A stretch of 64,000 nt of DNA from an uncultured Eubacteriales bacterium (GTDB taxonomy: Bacteria; Bacillota; Clostridia; Lachnospirales; Lachnospiraceae): positions 1 through 64,000 of the forward strand of contig URMF01000012.1 of the NCBI GenBank assembly GCA_900548855.1. Reading direction: 5' to 3'. The notes below the pieces were generated by a model. It saw nothing but the letters and a program-made list of their open reading frames with translations, made no database searches and was not told the origin of the DNA. Numbering within the stretch: position 1 is the stretch's first letter; each line of letters starts with the position of its first letter. A program made the translations under genes and the position numbers. This document shows positions 9,365 to 18,266 of the stretch, piece by piece.

Positions 9365-10813
9365 ATGAAAGATAAGTATGTAAGTCCGCTTTCAGAGAGA
9401 TATGCCAGCAAGGAGATGCAGTATATTTTTTCACCGGATATGAAGTTTAAAACATGGAGAAAATTATGGATTGCTCTGGCAGAGACGGAGTATGAGCTGG
9501 GACTTTCCGAGAATGGAAAACCGGTTATTACATTGGAACAGATTGAGGAATTAAAGGCTTTTCAGAATGATATTAATTATGATGTGGCAAGGAAGAGAGA
9601 GAAGCTGGTGCGCCATGATGTTATGAGTCATGTATATGCTTACGGGAAGCAGTGTCCGGCAGCGGCAGGCATTATACATTTAGGCGCAACAAGCTGTTAT
9701 GTTGGCGACAATACAGATGTCATTATTATGACGGAGGCAATGAAGCTGGTTCGTAAGAAACTGCTGAATGTGATTAACGAGCTTTCAAAATTTGCTATGG
9801 AATATAAGGATTTGCCGACCCTGGCATTTACGCATTTTCAGCCAGCACAGCCTACCACCGTCGGCAAGCGGGCAACGCTTTGGTTAGAGGAGTTAATGCT
9901 GGATTTGGCGGATTTGGAATATATGATTAGCCAGCAGAAACTGCTTGGCTGTAAGGGAACCACCGGTACGCAGGCAAGCTTTTTAGAGCTGTTCAACGGT
10001 GACCATGAAACAGTGCGGAAAATTGACGGCATGATTGCAGAGAAGATGGGATTTAAAGAGTGTTATCCGGTATCCGGGCAGACTTATTCCCGTAAGGTGG
10101 ATGCAAGAATATTGAATGTACTTTCCGGAATTGCCCAGAGTGCCCACAAATTCTCCAACGATATTCGTCTGCTCCAGCATCTGAAAGAGATTGAAGAGCC
10201 CTTCGAGAAGAACCAGATTGGTTCCTCCGCCATGGCATACAAGAGAAATCCGATGCGTTCCGAGCGTATTGCATCTTTGGCAAACTATGTAATGGCAGAC
10301 GCATTAAATCCGGCTATTACCGCAGCAACCCAATGGTTTGAGAGAACATTAGACGATTCTGCCAATAAGAGAATTTCTGTGCCGGAGGCATTTCTGGCGA
10401 TTGATGGGATTTTGGATTTATATTTAAACGTGGTAGATGGTTTAGTGGTATATGATAAGGTTATTTACCAGAGATTTATGAAAGAGATTCCGTTTATGGC
10501 AACAGAAAATATTATGATGGATGCAGTAAAACGCGGTGGTGACCGTCAGGTGCTGCATGAAAAGATTCGCGAGCATTCCATGGCTGCAGGTGCAGTTGTG
10601 AAGCAGGAGGGAAAAGAGAACGATTTGGTTGACCGTATTGCAAATGACCCTGCCTTTGGCATGACCAAGGAGATGATAGAGGAGCTCCTTGAACCAAAGA
10701 ACTTTGTCGGACGTGCACCGGAGCAGACGGAAGAGTTTATCAATGAAATCGTAAAACCGGTTCTTGCTTCCAACAGTGACATACTGGGAATGACAGCGGA
10801 GATAAATGTATAG
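9365..10813 (+). CDS. purB: Adenylosuccinate lyase
   Basis: 482 residues. Fumarase/aspartase superfamily enzyme acting twice in purine synthesis (SAICAR and adenylosuccinate cleavage). The family signature is SSAMAYKRNPMRSE at about residue 287, and the conserved text HLGATSCYVGDN and THFQPAQPTT is present. Length fits the long clade (~475-480) of adenylosuccinate lyases. GAGGAGG is found before the ATG and 23 nt separate it from purF, so the two are co-transcribed. Confidence 0.95.
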   Translation: MKDKYVSPLSERYASKEMQYIFSPDMKFKTWRKLWIALAETEYELGLSENGKPVITLEQIEELKAFQNDINYDVARKREKLVRHDVMSHVYAYGKQCPAAAGIIHLGATSCYVGDNTDVIIMTEAMKLVRKKLLNVINELSKFAMEYKDLPTLAFTHFQPAQPTTVGKRATLWLEELMLDLADLEYMISQQKLLGCKGTTGTQASFLELFNGDHETVRKIDGMIAEKMGFKECYPVSGQTYSRKVDARILNVLSGIAQSAHKFSNDIRLLQHLKEIEEPFEKNQIGSSAMAYKRNPMRSERIASLANYVMADALNPAITAATQWFERTLDDSANKRISVPEAFLAIDGILDLYLNVVDGLVVYDKVIYQRFMKEIPFMATENIMMDAVKRGGDRQVLHEKIREHSMAAGAVVKQEGKENDLVDRIANDPAFGMTKEMIEELLEPKNFVGRAPEQTEEFINEIVKPVLASNSDILGMTAEINV

Positions 10814-10875
10814 GATAAGCAGGGATATCAGAGAGAGAAAGTGTAATTCCAGATAGGTCCGTGCGGCAATTAAAG

Positions 10876-10906
10876 GGTCATGCAGGAAATGTCTGCATGG
10901 CCTTTT
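10876..10906 (+). terminator. Intrinsic terminator after purB
   Basis: A 10-bp stem GGTCATGCAG/CTGCATGGCC with a 7-nt loop is followed by TTTT. It separates the purine operon from the agr-like locus. Confidence 0.7.
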
Positions 10907-10953
10907 ACAGTAAGTCAATCAATGGGATGATTGTTGGTTGGAGGAATGGGCGA

Positions 10954-11679
10954 ATGTTTAGAATTGCTATATGTGATGACGAAAAGTACTTTAGAAAAAC
11001 GGTAGAGACTATATTAAGAAACTATGCAGAGAAAAATGGGTTACTGTATGAAATCGACCATTTTGAGTCGGGAAAAGAATTTGTCCAACAGGGTATTGAG
11101 ATGGTGAAATACAAAATTGTTTTTCTGGACATCAATATGGATGAGCTGGATGGCATCCAGACTGCAAAAAAGATTCGGCAGGTGAGTAAGGAGACCTTTA
11201 TTGTCTTTGTGACGGCATATGTGAACTATACCCTGGAGGGCTATAAGGTAGATGCAGTGCGGTATCTTTTAAAGAACAATGTGAATTTTACAGAATCTGT
11301 GGAAGAATGTATGGATGCCATACAGGAAAAAATGAATTATTCTATTGTGAAGAAGGAATTCCGTTTTCAGGAGGGCATGAAAAAGTTTCCGTTAAACCGC
11401 CTTTTATACATAGAAAGCCAGCTGCATAAGCTAGTGTTTTATATTATGGAAGATGAACTGAAGACATATACGCTTTATGACACCTTAAATTCTATAGAGG
11501 GTAAGCTGGAGGGCAATAATTTTGTGAGGATTCATCAAAGCTTTCTGGTCAATATGCAGTACATAAAAGGTGTGACCAGATACCAGGCAGTGCTGAGCAA
11601 TGGTACTAGGCTGGTTATTCCAAAGGCGAGATACAAATATGTGAAGGAAACATTCATTGCATATAAGGGAGAAGTATAA
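10954..11679 (+). CDS. LytTR-family response regulator, AgrA-like
   Basis: 241 residues: CheY-like receiver (FRIAICDDE at the start, phospho-acceptor in VFLDINMDELDG) and a C-terminal LytTR DNA-binding domain with LYIESQLHKLVFY and FVRIHQSFLVNMQYI. The ATG at 10954 follows GGAGGAATGGGCGA; no good site supports earlier starts. It abuts the GHKL sensor gene and lies upstream of AgrB/AgrD-like genes, so it most likely activates the pheromone operon through the repeats at 13052-13080 (inference). Confidence 0.9.
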   Translation: MFRIAICDDEKYFRKTVETILRNYAEKNGLLYEIDHFESGKEFVQQGIEMVKYKIVFLDINMDELDGIQTAKKIRQVSKETFIVFVTAYVNYTLEGYKVDAVRYLLKNNVNFTESVEECMDAIQEKMNYSIVKKEFRFQEGMKKFPLNRLLYIESQLHKLVFYIMEDELKTYTLYDTLNSIEGKLEGNNFVRIHQSFLVNMQYIKGVTRYQAVLSNGTRLVIPKARYKYVKETFIAYKGEV

Positions 11680-12984
11680 ATGTTTGTTTATATCCAGAGT
11701 GTATTAGTAGTTTTGTTGGAAATATTGTGTTGTAAGATTTTCTTTGAATCCTTTGGCAGTAAAAGAAAAGCCGATGCATTTTTTGTCAATGTGGCAGGGA
11801 TTGCAGCGTTAATATTTTTTTCATGTTTTATCGCTGTTTTTTTAGATAAACATCTGATATGGAAAGAAATTGTAATTATTTTGGTTACAGCTGCCATTAT
11901 GTTTGGATTATTGAACATGAGTTTTCTGAAATCCATCATTCTGTCTGCACTATTTCAGGGACTTGTGCTGCTGGTGGATTACTTTGTTCTGTTGCTTAAT
12001 GTAGCAGTATTCCAGAGCATAGTGGTGATAGAGCAGGTTTACTATGTACAGGGCTCCCTGCTGGTTGTTTTAGGAAAGGCAATACTGTTTTTAATTGTTC
12101 TGCTTATCAGCCGCAGTATCGGACGGAAATCCTCTGCTGTCCTGCTGGATTCAGAATGGCTCAGATTCCTGTTTTTCCCAATTTTTACAATATGTACTCT
12201 GATAGCGCTGGTGCTTACATCGGGGAGCATACATAATCAGGAGACAAATGACCTGTTTTTTGTGATAGCATTTGGGCTGGCAGGAATGAACATTGTTGTG
12301 TTTTATCTGATGAATGATATATTGGAACGGGAGATACAGCTTCGGGAAAGCAAAATATTTGAGATGCAGGTAAAAAACCAGACTGACATGTACCGGTCCG
12401 TTTCGGAGAATTTTGACAATCAGAGAAAGAAAACCCATGAGTATAAAAACCAGATGATGTGCATCGATGCTTTGATTGAGAAAAGAGAGTATGGAGAGCT
12501 GGAAGCGTATGTGCAGAATATATGCGGAAAGCTCAACAGGGAATTGGACGCCATTAATACCAATCATGTAATTGTAAATGCCATTATGAATACAAAGTAT
12601 CAGGAGGCGCTTTCAAAAAATATTCTTTTTGTCTTTCAGATGAATGATTTATCAGTACTGAAAATAAGTGATGAGGATATTGTCGTCATATTAGCCAATT
12701 TGCTGAATAATGCAATTGAGGCATGTGAGAAATGCAAGGGGAAAAGGATAATCAAGATGAAGTTTGTCATAGAAGATGAAAATGTTATCTTATCTGTAAG
12801 AAATACCCATGAAAACAATCTGGTCTTTAGAGATAACGATATCCAGACCTCCAAGGAGACGGATATGGAAGAGCATGGTATCGGAATCCGGAATATTATA
12901 CAGACAATAGAGAAATATGGAGGCTCGTATGTAATCAGACCGGATGAGAACGAGTTCTATTTCTCCATTGTAATACCACAGTAG
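11680..12984 (+). CDS. Peptide-pheromone sensor histidine kinase, AgrC-like
   Basis: 434 residues, starting immediately after the regulator stop codon. Six hydrophobic segments fill residues 1-215, followed by a cytoplasmic helix and a GHKL ATPase domain. The H-box region reads KKTHEYKNQM and the N-box is ANLLNNAIEACEKC, with HGIGIRNI as G-box, all typical of AgrC/ComD (HPK10) kinases. It should detect the cyclic peptide made by the AgrB and AgrD-like products downstream. Confidence 0.9.
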   Translation: MFVYIQSVLVVLLEILCCKIFFESFGSKRKADAFFVNVAGIAALIFFSCFIAVFLDKHLIWKEIVIILVTAAIMFGLLNMSFLKSIILSALFQGLVLLVDYFVLLLNVAVFQSIVVIEQVYYVQGSLLVVLGKAILFLIVLLISRSIGRKSSAVLLDSEWLRFLFFPIFTICTLIALVLTSGSIHNQETNDLFFVIAFGLAGMNIVVFYLMNDILEREIQLRESKIFEMQVKNQTDMYRSVSENFDNQRKKTHEYKNQMMCIDALIEKREYGELEAYVQNICGKLNRELDAINTNHVIVNAIMNTKYQEALSKNILFVFQMNDLSVLKISDEDIVVILANLLNNAIEACEKCKGKRIIKMKFVIEDENVILSVRNTHENNLVFRDNDIQTSKETDMEEHGIGIRNIIQTIEKYGGSYVIRPDENEFYFSIVIPQ

Positions 12985-12986
12985 GG

Positions 12987-13030
12987 GAAGATGAAATCTG
13001 CGGCAGGCAGTTTTCATCTTCTTTTGATTT
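12987..13030 (+). terminator. Intrinsic terminator after agrC-like gene
   Basis: Perfect 10-bp stem GAAGATGAAA/TTTCATCTTC, 15-nt loop, then TTTTGATTTTG. It shows that the sensor pair and the pheromone genes form separate transcripts. Confidence 0.75.
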
Positions 13031-13051
13031 TGTTCTATCTTAATTATCCAT

Positions 13052-13114
13052 TTTCTGCAAAATTCGTTCAGTTTCTGCAATTGGTATTGATACTTGGCTG
13101 ATTTGTGCTATTGT
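13052..13114 (+). promoter_or_regulatory. Candidate LytTR operator and promoter of the pheromone genes
   Basis: Two identical 9-mers TTTCTGCAA stand at 13052-13060 and 13072-13080, a 20-bp period. LytTR regulators such as AgrA bind paired 9-bp direct repeats about two helical turns apart. An extended -10 TGCTATTGT ends at 13114, placing the second repeat next to a missing -35 box, as expected for an activator-dependent promoter. This is inference from spacing and position. Confidence 0.5.
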
Positions 13115-13134
13115 CAGAAATGGAGGTGGGATTT

Positions 13135-13719
13135 ATGGTAGAAAGAGCGGCAGTCAGAATGATTAAGCAGATGACAAGAGAGGGGCTGATTGATGTTCCG
13201 GAGCAGGAACATTATGTTTACGCACTGATTACACTTACAGAAAGTGCAATAACCACATGTGCCATTGTAGGTTTATCCCTGGTGTTTGACAGGATAATTG
13301 AGACCGTGGCATTTCTTGTCTTTTTCTATTCCCTGAGAAAGAGGACAGGAGGTTATCATTTGTGGTCTTTTCGTACATGTCTCTTAGGAACGATTGGAAT
13401 ATATTGTACCGTGGTGGTCTTGATGCCGGAGTGGATAAAGCAGCCACTGGCATTGTTTGGTTCGCTTGCCATAGCAGTGTGCGTACTTGAGTGTATTGGC
13501 ACAGTGAACCATCCTAATATGAACTATGATGATCAGGAATTGTCGGAGATGAAGAAGGCAGCCAGAATTATGACTATGCTTGAGGTAGGTATTATTCTTT
13601 TTTGCTATTATTTAAAGGTAGATATGTACCTCGTAGGATATATGTGCAGCGGCGTTATCTTGTGTGCAATTATGGTCTGTGTAGCAAAGATATGTAGACA
13701 GGAGGTGAAGAAGAGGTGA
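13135..13719 (+). CDS. AgrB-like pheromone-processing membrane protease
   Basis: 194 residues with four to five membrane helices. The AgrB catalytic pair is visible as the His in RKRTGGYHLWS and the Cys in FRTCLLGT, seven residues apart. AgrB cleaves the AgrD C-terminus and forms the thiolactone. The ATG at 13135 has GGAGGTGGG upstream. The stop overlaps the GTG start of the agrD-like gene (GTGA), so precursor and protease are made together. Confidence 0.88.
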   Translation: MVERAAVRMIKQMTREGLIDVPEQEHYVYALITLTESAITTCAIVGLSLVFDRIIETVAFLVFFYSLRKRTGGYHLWSFRTCLLGTIGIYCTVVVLMPEWIKQPLALFGSLAIAVCVLECIGTVNHPNMNYDDQELSEMKKAARIMTMLEVGIILFCYYLKVDMYLVGYMCSGVILCAIMVCVAKICRQEVKKR

Positions 13720-13859
13720 ATCGGAACAAAGAAGTGAACAAGCATGTACTGAAGGCAGTTAAGAAAATCACAGAGGTAGAGGTTAAGCGCAGTGGACGCA
13801 GATGGCCTCCGTATTGTACTGGATTTTTACATCAGCCGAAGCGGCCAGAGCAGAAATAG
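13716..13859 (+). CDS. AgrD-like cyclic peptide pheromone precursor
   Basis: 47-codon gene starting with GTG, overlapping the AgrB-like stop by 4 nt, with GGAGG 14 nt upstream. The product is a basic amphipathic leader (VLKAVKKITEVEV) followed by SGRRWPPYCTGFLHQPKRPE. Cys34 followed by TGFL fits a five-residue thiolactone ring with an N-terminal tail such as PPY, and the proline-rich charged tail fits the part AgrB removes. The family is AgrD / cyclic-lactone autoinducer peptides. The exact mature peptide is inferred. Confidence 0.83.
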   Translation: MNRNKEVNKHVLKAVKKITEVEVKRSGRRWPPYCTGFLHQPKRPEQK

Positions 13860-13864
13860 GATAA

Positions 13865-13913
13865 AATCTATGCACCGGTTTTAAAAATGAGCCGGCTGCA
13901 TAGATTTTTTTTT
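13865..13913 (+). terminator. Intrinsic terminator after the pheromone gene
   Basis: AATCTATGCA-CCGG pairs with CCGG-C-TGCATAGATT around a 13-nt loop, followed by a long T tract. Confidence 0.8.
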
Positions 13914-14084
13914 GCTTTATGAATAAATTCTTATAAAAAGACAAAATTTTCGCGAATTACCATATTTCACATTCTGTACCAGAAATTTACACATTTCTTT
14001 TGAGAAATAAACACAAATTGTTCATAGGAGGCAAATAAGATTAGTGGGAGCACATAAGTTTATTATGAAAGAGAGGACAAAGCA

Positions 14085-15125
14085 ATGATTGAGGTAAAGG
14101 ACCTTGTGAAACGCTACGGGAATCATGTGGCGGTGGACCACTTGTCTTTTCGTGTGGAAAAAGGGCAGATATATGGCTTCCTTGGACCAAACGGAGCAGG
14201 TAAATCTACAACAATGAATATGATAACCGGGTATCTGGCATCCAATGAAGGTTCGGTTGTGATTAACGGACATGACATTTTGGAGGAGCCGGAGGAGGCA
14301 AAAAAGTGTATTGGTTATCTTCCGGAGCAGCCGCCGTTGTATATGGATATGACGGTGCGGGAATGCCTGCAATTTACGGCAGAATTGAAGACGGTTCAAA
14401 AGACGGAACAGGAAGAAATGATAACGGATATTATGGATTTGCTGGGACTTACAGATGTGAAGGATCGTCTTGTAAAGAATCTGTCAAAGGGCTATCGGCA
14501 GAGGGTAGGTCTGGGACAGGCGCTGGTTGGCAATCCGGAGATACTTATACTGGATGAACCTACGGTGGGGTTAGATCCGAAGCAGATTATTGAAATCCGC
14601 AGTCTGATTAAGGATTTAAGTATAGAGCATACCGTTATATTAAGTTCCCATATTCTGTCGGAGGTAAGTGCAATCTGTGACCAGATTATGATTATTTCCC
14701 ATGGAAAGCTGGTTGCCTGTGATACACCGGCTAATCTCGGACAAAATATGGAGGGAACCACGAAATTGAATTTAAGTATACTGGATGTAGATGATAAGGT
14801 CAGTTCACTATTTACTGAAAAATTTGACAGGGCGGTTTTGGCAAAGGGTACACGGGAAGGAACGGTCTGGAACGGTACATTGCAGGTAGAGGGAACGACA
14901 GATATCCGTCCAGAGCTCTTTTACATGCTGGCAGATGCAGAATGCCCGATTCTGGAATTGAGACAGGATAAGATGTCTTTGGAGGACATCTTCCTGGAAC
15001 TGACAGGAAGTGAAACAGAGGCGGAACAGGCTGCTTCTGAAAAGATGGAAGAGGCGAGAAAAAAGAGAGAACGGTTTGTCCGGAAGGAAGGTAAGGAGGA
15101 AGCAGAAAATGAAAGCGATATATAA
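14085..15125 (+). CDS. ABC exporter ATPase, GldA/CcmA-like
   Basis: 346-residue ATPase: Walker A GPNGAGKST, signature LSKGYRQRVG (the LSKG variant of this subfamily), Walker B ILILDEP, His switch LSSHILSE. A C-terminal extension ends in a Glu/Lys-rich tail of about 40 residues. It heads a four-gene set (ATPase, ABC-2 permease, GldG-like auxiliary, DUF4340 protein) widespread in gut Clostridia. Substrate unknown. GAGAGGAC precedes the ATG. Confidence 0.88.
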   Translation: MIEVKDLVKRYGNHVAVDHLSFRVEKGQIYGFLGPNGAGKSTTMNMITGYLASNEGSVVINGHDILEEPEEAKKCIGYLPEQPPLYMDMTVRECLQFTAELKTVQKTEQEEMITDIMDLLGLTDVKDRLVKNLSKGYRQRVGLGQALVGNPEILILDEPTVGLDPKQIIEIRSLIKDLSIEHTVILSSHILSEVSAICDQIMIISHGKLVACDTPANLGQNMEGTTKLNLSILDVDDKVSSLFTEKFDRAVLAKGTREGTVWNGTLQVEGTTDIRPELFYMLADAECPILELRQDKMSLEDIFLELTGSETEAEQAASEKMEEARKKRERFVRKEGKEEAENESDI

Positions 15126-15825
15126 GAGAGAGCTGGCGAGCTATTTTAAATCTATGACAGGCTATGTATTTATGTTTTTTGTGTTCCTGATTGTGGGAAT
15201 CTATTTCTTTGCCTACAACCTGAATATGGGATATCCGTCCATGAATGTTACATTTAACAGTATTACTTTTGTTTTTCTGATTGCGATACCGGTTTTGACC
15301 ATGCGTGTACTGTCTGAGGAGCGGAAACAGAAGACAGACCAGCTGCTGTTGACAGCGCCGGTGTCCATAGAAAAAATAGTATGGGGCAAATTTTTAGCGC
15401 TGGTAACCGTGTATCTGGTTCCCATAGCTGTAGTCTGCCTTTATCCATTGATTATGCGGCAGTTTGGGGAGATTTCCTTTGTGCAGAATTATACAGCAGT
15501 TCTCGGATTTTTCCTGCTGGGAGCAGCAAATATTGCAGTGGGGCTGTTCATTTCCTCTTTGACTGATAATCAGATTATTGCGGCGGTACTCACATTTGTT
15601 GTAATGTTTTTGAGCTATATTATGAGTGGATTGGAAAGCTTTCTTCCGTCCTCCATGTCGGATGGGATTCTTGTAAAAATAATGGAAGCCTGCAACGTGG
15701 ACGGACATTTTCAGGCATTTATTGACGGCACCTTTGATGTTACAGCCATTATCTATTTTCTGTCTGTTATGGCAGTATTTGTTTTTCTGACAACACAGAC
15801 CATGAAGAAGAGACGTTGGAGTTAG
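15109..15825 (+). CDS. ABC-2 permease, GldF-like
   Basis: 238 residues with six membrane helices; the first follows MKAIYKRELASYFKSMTGY, a motif of GldF/NosY-type permeases. The start at 15109 has GGAGGAAGC upstream and overlaps the ATPase by 17 nt. Text TMRVLSEERKQKTDQLLLTAP is diagnostic of the group. Confidence 0.87.
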   Translation: MKAIYKRELASYFKSMTGYVFMFFVFLIVGIYFFAYNLNMGYPSMNVTFNSITFVFLIAIPVLTMRVLSEERKQKTDQLLLTAPVSIEKIVWGKFLALVTVYLVPIAVVCLYPLIMRQFGEISFVQNYTAVLGFFLLGAANIAVGLFISSLTDNQIIAAVLTFVVMFLSYIMSGLESFLPSSMSDGILVKIMEACNVDGHFQAFIDGTFDVTAIIYFLSVMAVFVFLTTQTMKKRRWS

Positions 15826-15837
15826 GAGGTGTAAAGT

Positions 15838-17319
15838 ATGGCAGTTGATAAGAAAAAGAAAAAAGCATTTCAGCTTATTCATAATAAAAAAGCATTTAAG
15901 AAGGGAAGTTACAGTGCAGCCTTATCTGTAATTGTTGTTGCAGTTATTGTGGTTCTCAATCTCGTTGTAGGGCAGATTCCCTCAAAATATACACAGTTTG
16001 ACATTAGTACCGGGAAATTATATACCATTGGGGACAAGACCAGGAAGACCTTGAAGAATCTCAAGGATGACATTACCATTTATTATATTGTTCAATCCGG
16101 CAACGAGGACAGCAATATTGAGAAGCTTTTGGACCAGTATGAGGAGGGTTCTTCCAAAATTAAAGTGGAAACCGTAGACCCGGTGGTGAATCCGGCATTT
16201 ATAAAGCAATATACACAAGATTCCTTGTCTGAAAACAGTCTGATTGTAGTGGGAGGCAGCCGCAGTAAGGTGGTTTCCTATAACAATCTGTATGAGACAG
16301 AGATAGATTATACCACGTATCAGTCCAATGTAACAGGCTTTGACGGTGAGGGTCAGATTACCAGCGCAATCGCCTATGTCATTTCTGAGGATATACCAGT
16401 GCTTTACTATGTGGAAGGACACAGCGAGGTCAGTATTCCGGATTCTTTGAATGACCGTATTGAAAAGGCAAATCTGGAATTAAAATCCCTGAATCTGTTG
16501 ACGGCAGATGGGATTCCGGAGGATGCAGCCGGTCTTTTGTTAAATTCTCCGGAAACAGACTATTCTGCCGATGAAACCAAAAAGGTTATTGACTATCTAA
16601 AAGGTGGCGGAAAAGCGGTTATATTGACGGATTATGTGGGAAATGACCTGAAAAATTATTATAGTATTTTAGAGGAGTATGGCATTGAAATCACGGATGG
16701 TATTGTGGTGGAAACGGATACCAACCATTATGTGCAGATACCGTATTATATTGTTCCGACCATTGGAGCATCAGATGTGACGGACGGAATGACATTGGGC
16801 TCCAGCAATGTATTGTTAAGTGGCTGTCAGGGTATAAAGGTGGCAGAGGATGTCCGGGATACTCTGGTGGTAGAACAGATTCTGAATCCGACAGACGGGG
16901 CATTTGTCAAGACATCACCAAAGACCATGACCACATATGAAAAAGAGGAAGGGGATGTAGAGGGCTCCTTCAGCGTGGGCGTTGTCATTTCTGAAAGTGT
17001 AAGCGGTGATACGGAGGAGGATTCTGCAGCTCAGAAGGAAACCCAGATTGCATGTTTTTCTTCATCTTCCATTTTGGATGAAAGTGTAAACAGCATGGTT
17101 TCTGACGGCAATTATACGCTTTATATGAACTGCCTGAAATGGATGGTGGATACAGATGACAGTGAGATGATTTCCATTGCCAGCAAGTCAGTTTCTTTGG
17201 ATTATCTGACGGTGACCCGGGGAAAATCAGTATTTTATGCGTTTATCCTAATTCTTATTCTGCCGCTTGCCTGTCTGGTTATCGGCGGAGTTATCTGTCA
17301 TAAGCGGAAAAGGAGATAA
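15838..17319 (+). CDS. GldG-like ABC transporter auxiliary protein
   Basis: 493 residues: N-terminal cytoplasmic basic stretch, one membrane helix near residues 25-45, a large extracytoplasmic region of the GldG/ABC_transp_aux type (an N-terminal thioredoxin-like segment, then a GATase-like fold with YYVEGHSEVS), and a C-terminal membrane helix with a KRKRR tail. Such proteins accompany GldA-GldF ATPase/permease pairs. GGAGGTG lies before the ATG, 12 nt after the permease. Confidence 0.85.
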   Translation: MAVDKKKKKAFQLIHNKKAFKKGSYSAALSVIVVAVIVVLNLVVGQIPSKYTQFDISTGKLYTIGDKTRKTLKNLKDDITIYYIVQSGNEDSNIEKLLDQYEEGSSKIKVETVDPVVNPAFIKQYTQDSLSENSLIVVGGSRSKVVSYNNLYETEIDYTTYQSNVTGFDGEGQITSAIAYVISEDIPVLYYVEGHSEVSIPDSLNDRIEKANLELKSLNLLTADGIPEDAAGLLLNSPETDYSADETKKVIDYLKGGGKAVILTDYVGNDLKNYYSILEEYGIEITDGIVVETDTNHYVQIPYYIVPTIGASDVTDGMTLGSSNVLLSGCQGIKVAEDVRDTLVVEQILNPTDGAFVKTSPKTMTTYEKEEGDVEGSFSVGVVISESVSGDTEEDSAAQKETQIACFSSSSILDESVNSMVSDGNYTLYMNCLKWMVDTDDSEMISIASKSVSLDYLTVTRGKSVFYAFILILILPLACLVIGGVICHKRKRR

Positions 17320-17359
17320 GAGGGCGGCGTAAAAAGAAAAAATAACTGGGAAAGAAGGG

Positions 17360-17959
17360 ATGGAAATGAAAAAGAAAGGCCTACCGCTTTTGATAGGAAT
17401 TGTGGTGCTGGTATTCCTGACGGTAGCATATGTGATACTGGTAAAGCATAACACAGAGACGGTGGAGGAGGTGGAGGATACCACGGTGAAAATGTTTGAC
17501 TTAGAGAACGAAGATGTGGCAGCCCTCCAGTTTACACTGGATGGGAAGGAAGAAACATTTACATTGGAGAGCGATACATGGAGTCTTGCTTCCGATGCCG
17601 CCTTTGAGGTGGACAGCAGCAAAATGAGTACACTGCTGGATACGGTTACGGGAATGGCGGCATCCCGGAAATTGGAAAATGTGACGGATTTATCGGAATA
17701 TGGTCTGGATGAACCGGTTCAGACGTTGGTTCTGACAATGGCAGACGGAACGGTCTATACAATCTGCTGGGGCGGCACCAATGATGTGACAGGAGATGAC
17801 TATGTATATATCAAAGAGAAGGAGAGTATAGTATATACGGTAGACTATAGTGTTCTGGAGGCTGTGGGTGAGAGTATAGAAGATTACCGTACAGAAGAGG
17901 AAACGACGACAGAGGATGAGACCTCCGAAGCAACAAAAGAGAACGAGGTACAGGAATAG
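17360..17959 (+). CDS. DUF4340 membrane-anchored protein
   Basis: 199 residues: an N-terminal membrane anchor (residues 8-28) and a beta-rich DUF4340 domain with LENVTDLSEYGLDEP, a motif of the family. The acidic C-terminus is Glu/Thr-rich. DUF4340 proteins occur next to GldG-like proteins, and this fits the operon. Probably an extracellular accessory part of the exporter. GAAGGG precedes the ATG. Confidence 0.8.
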   Translation: MEMKKKGLPLLIGIVVLVFLTVAYVILVKHNTETVEEVEDTTVKMFDLENEDVAALQFTLDGKEETFTLESDTWSLASDAAFEVDSSKMSTLLDTVTGMAASRKLENVTDLSEYGLDEPVQTLVLTMADGTVYTICWGGTNDVTGDDYVYIKEKESIVYTVDYSVLEAVGESIEDYRTEEETTTEDETSEATKENEVQE

Positions 17960-17964
17960 AGAAG

Positions 17965-18012
17965 AAACGGATTGCCTTCCGGTGTAAAAGCCGGATGGGA
18001 ATCCGTTTTTTG
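17965..18012 (+). terminator. Intrinsic terminator of the Gld-like operon
   Basis: AAACGGATT..CCGG pairs with CCGG..AATCCGTTT, followed by TTTTTTG; a strong GC-rich hairpin. Confidence 0.8.
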
Positions 18013-18213
18013 CCATACATAATTAATGCTATCGGAAGCGTAAACGTACATATGCCTTTTGCATAGAATACAGTGTATCAGTCAGTCATGTACAACAGGA
18101 ACGATTTTTGCAATCAACTAGATTCCTTAGAAAGCTGCTGCTGTCAGCGCCAGGTAACCTTTGTTAAGTTTTTGTGAATTTTTTCAAAGCGTCTAGGTTG
18201 GAAAGAAATTTTA

Positions 18214-18222
18214 TGCTATACT
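18214..18222 (+). promoter_or_regulatory. Extended -10 element upstream of citrate synthase
   Basis: TGCTATACT lies 45 bp before the GTG start; no convincing -35 is present. Transcription from here would begin downstream of the ATG at 18174, which argues that the GTG at 18267 is the real start. Confidence 0.4.
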
Positions 18223-18266
18223 ATCATGTGGAGAAAAGCGATTTATGTTTAAGAAAGGGTGATTGC

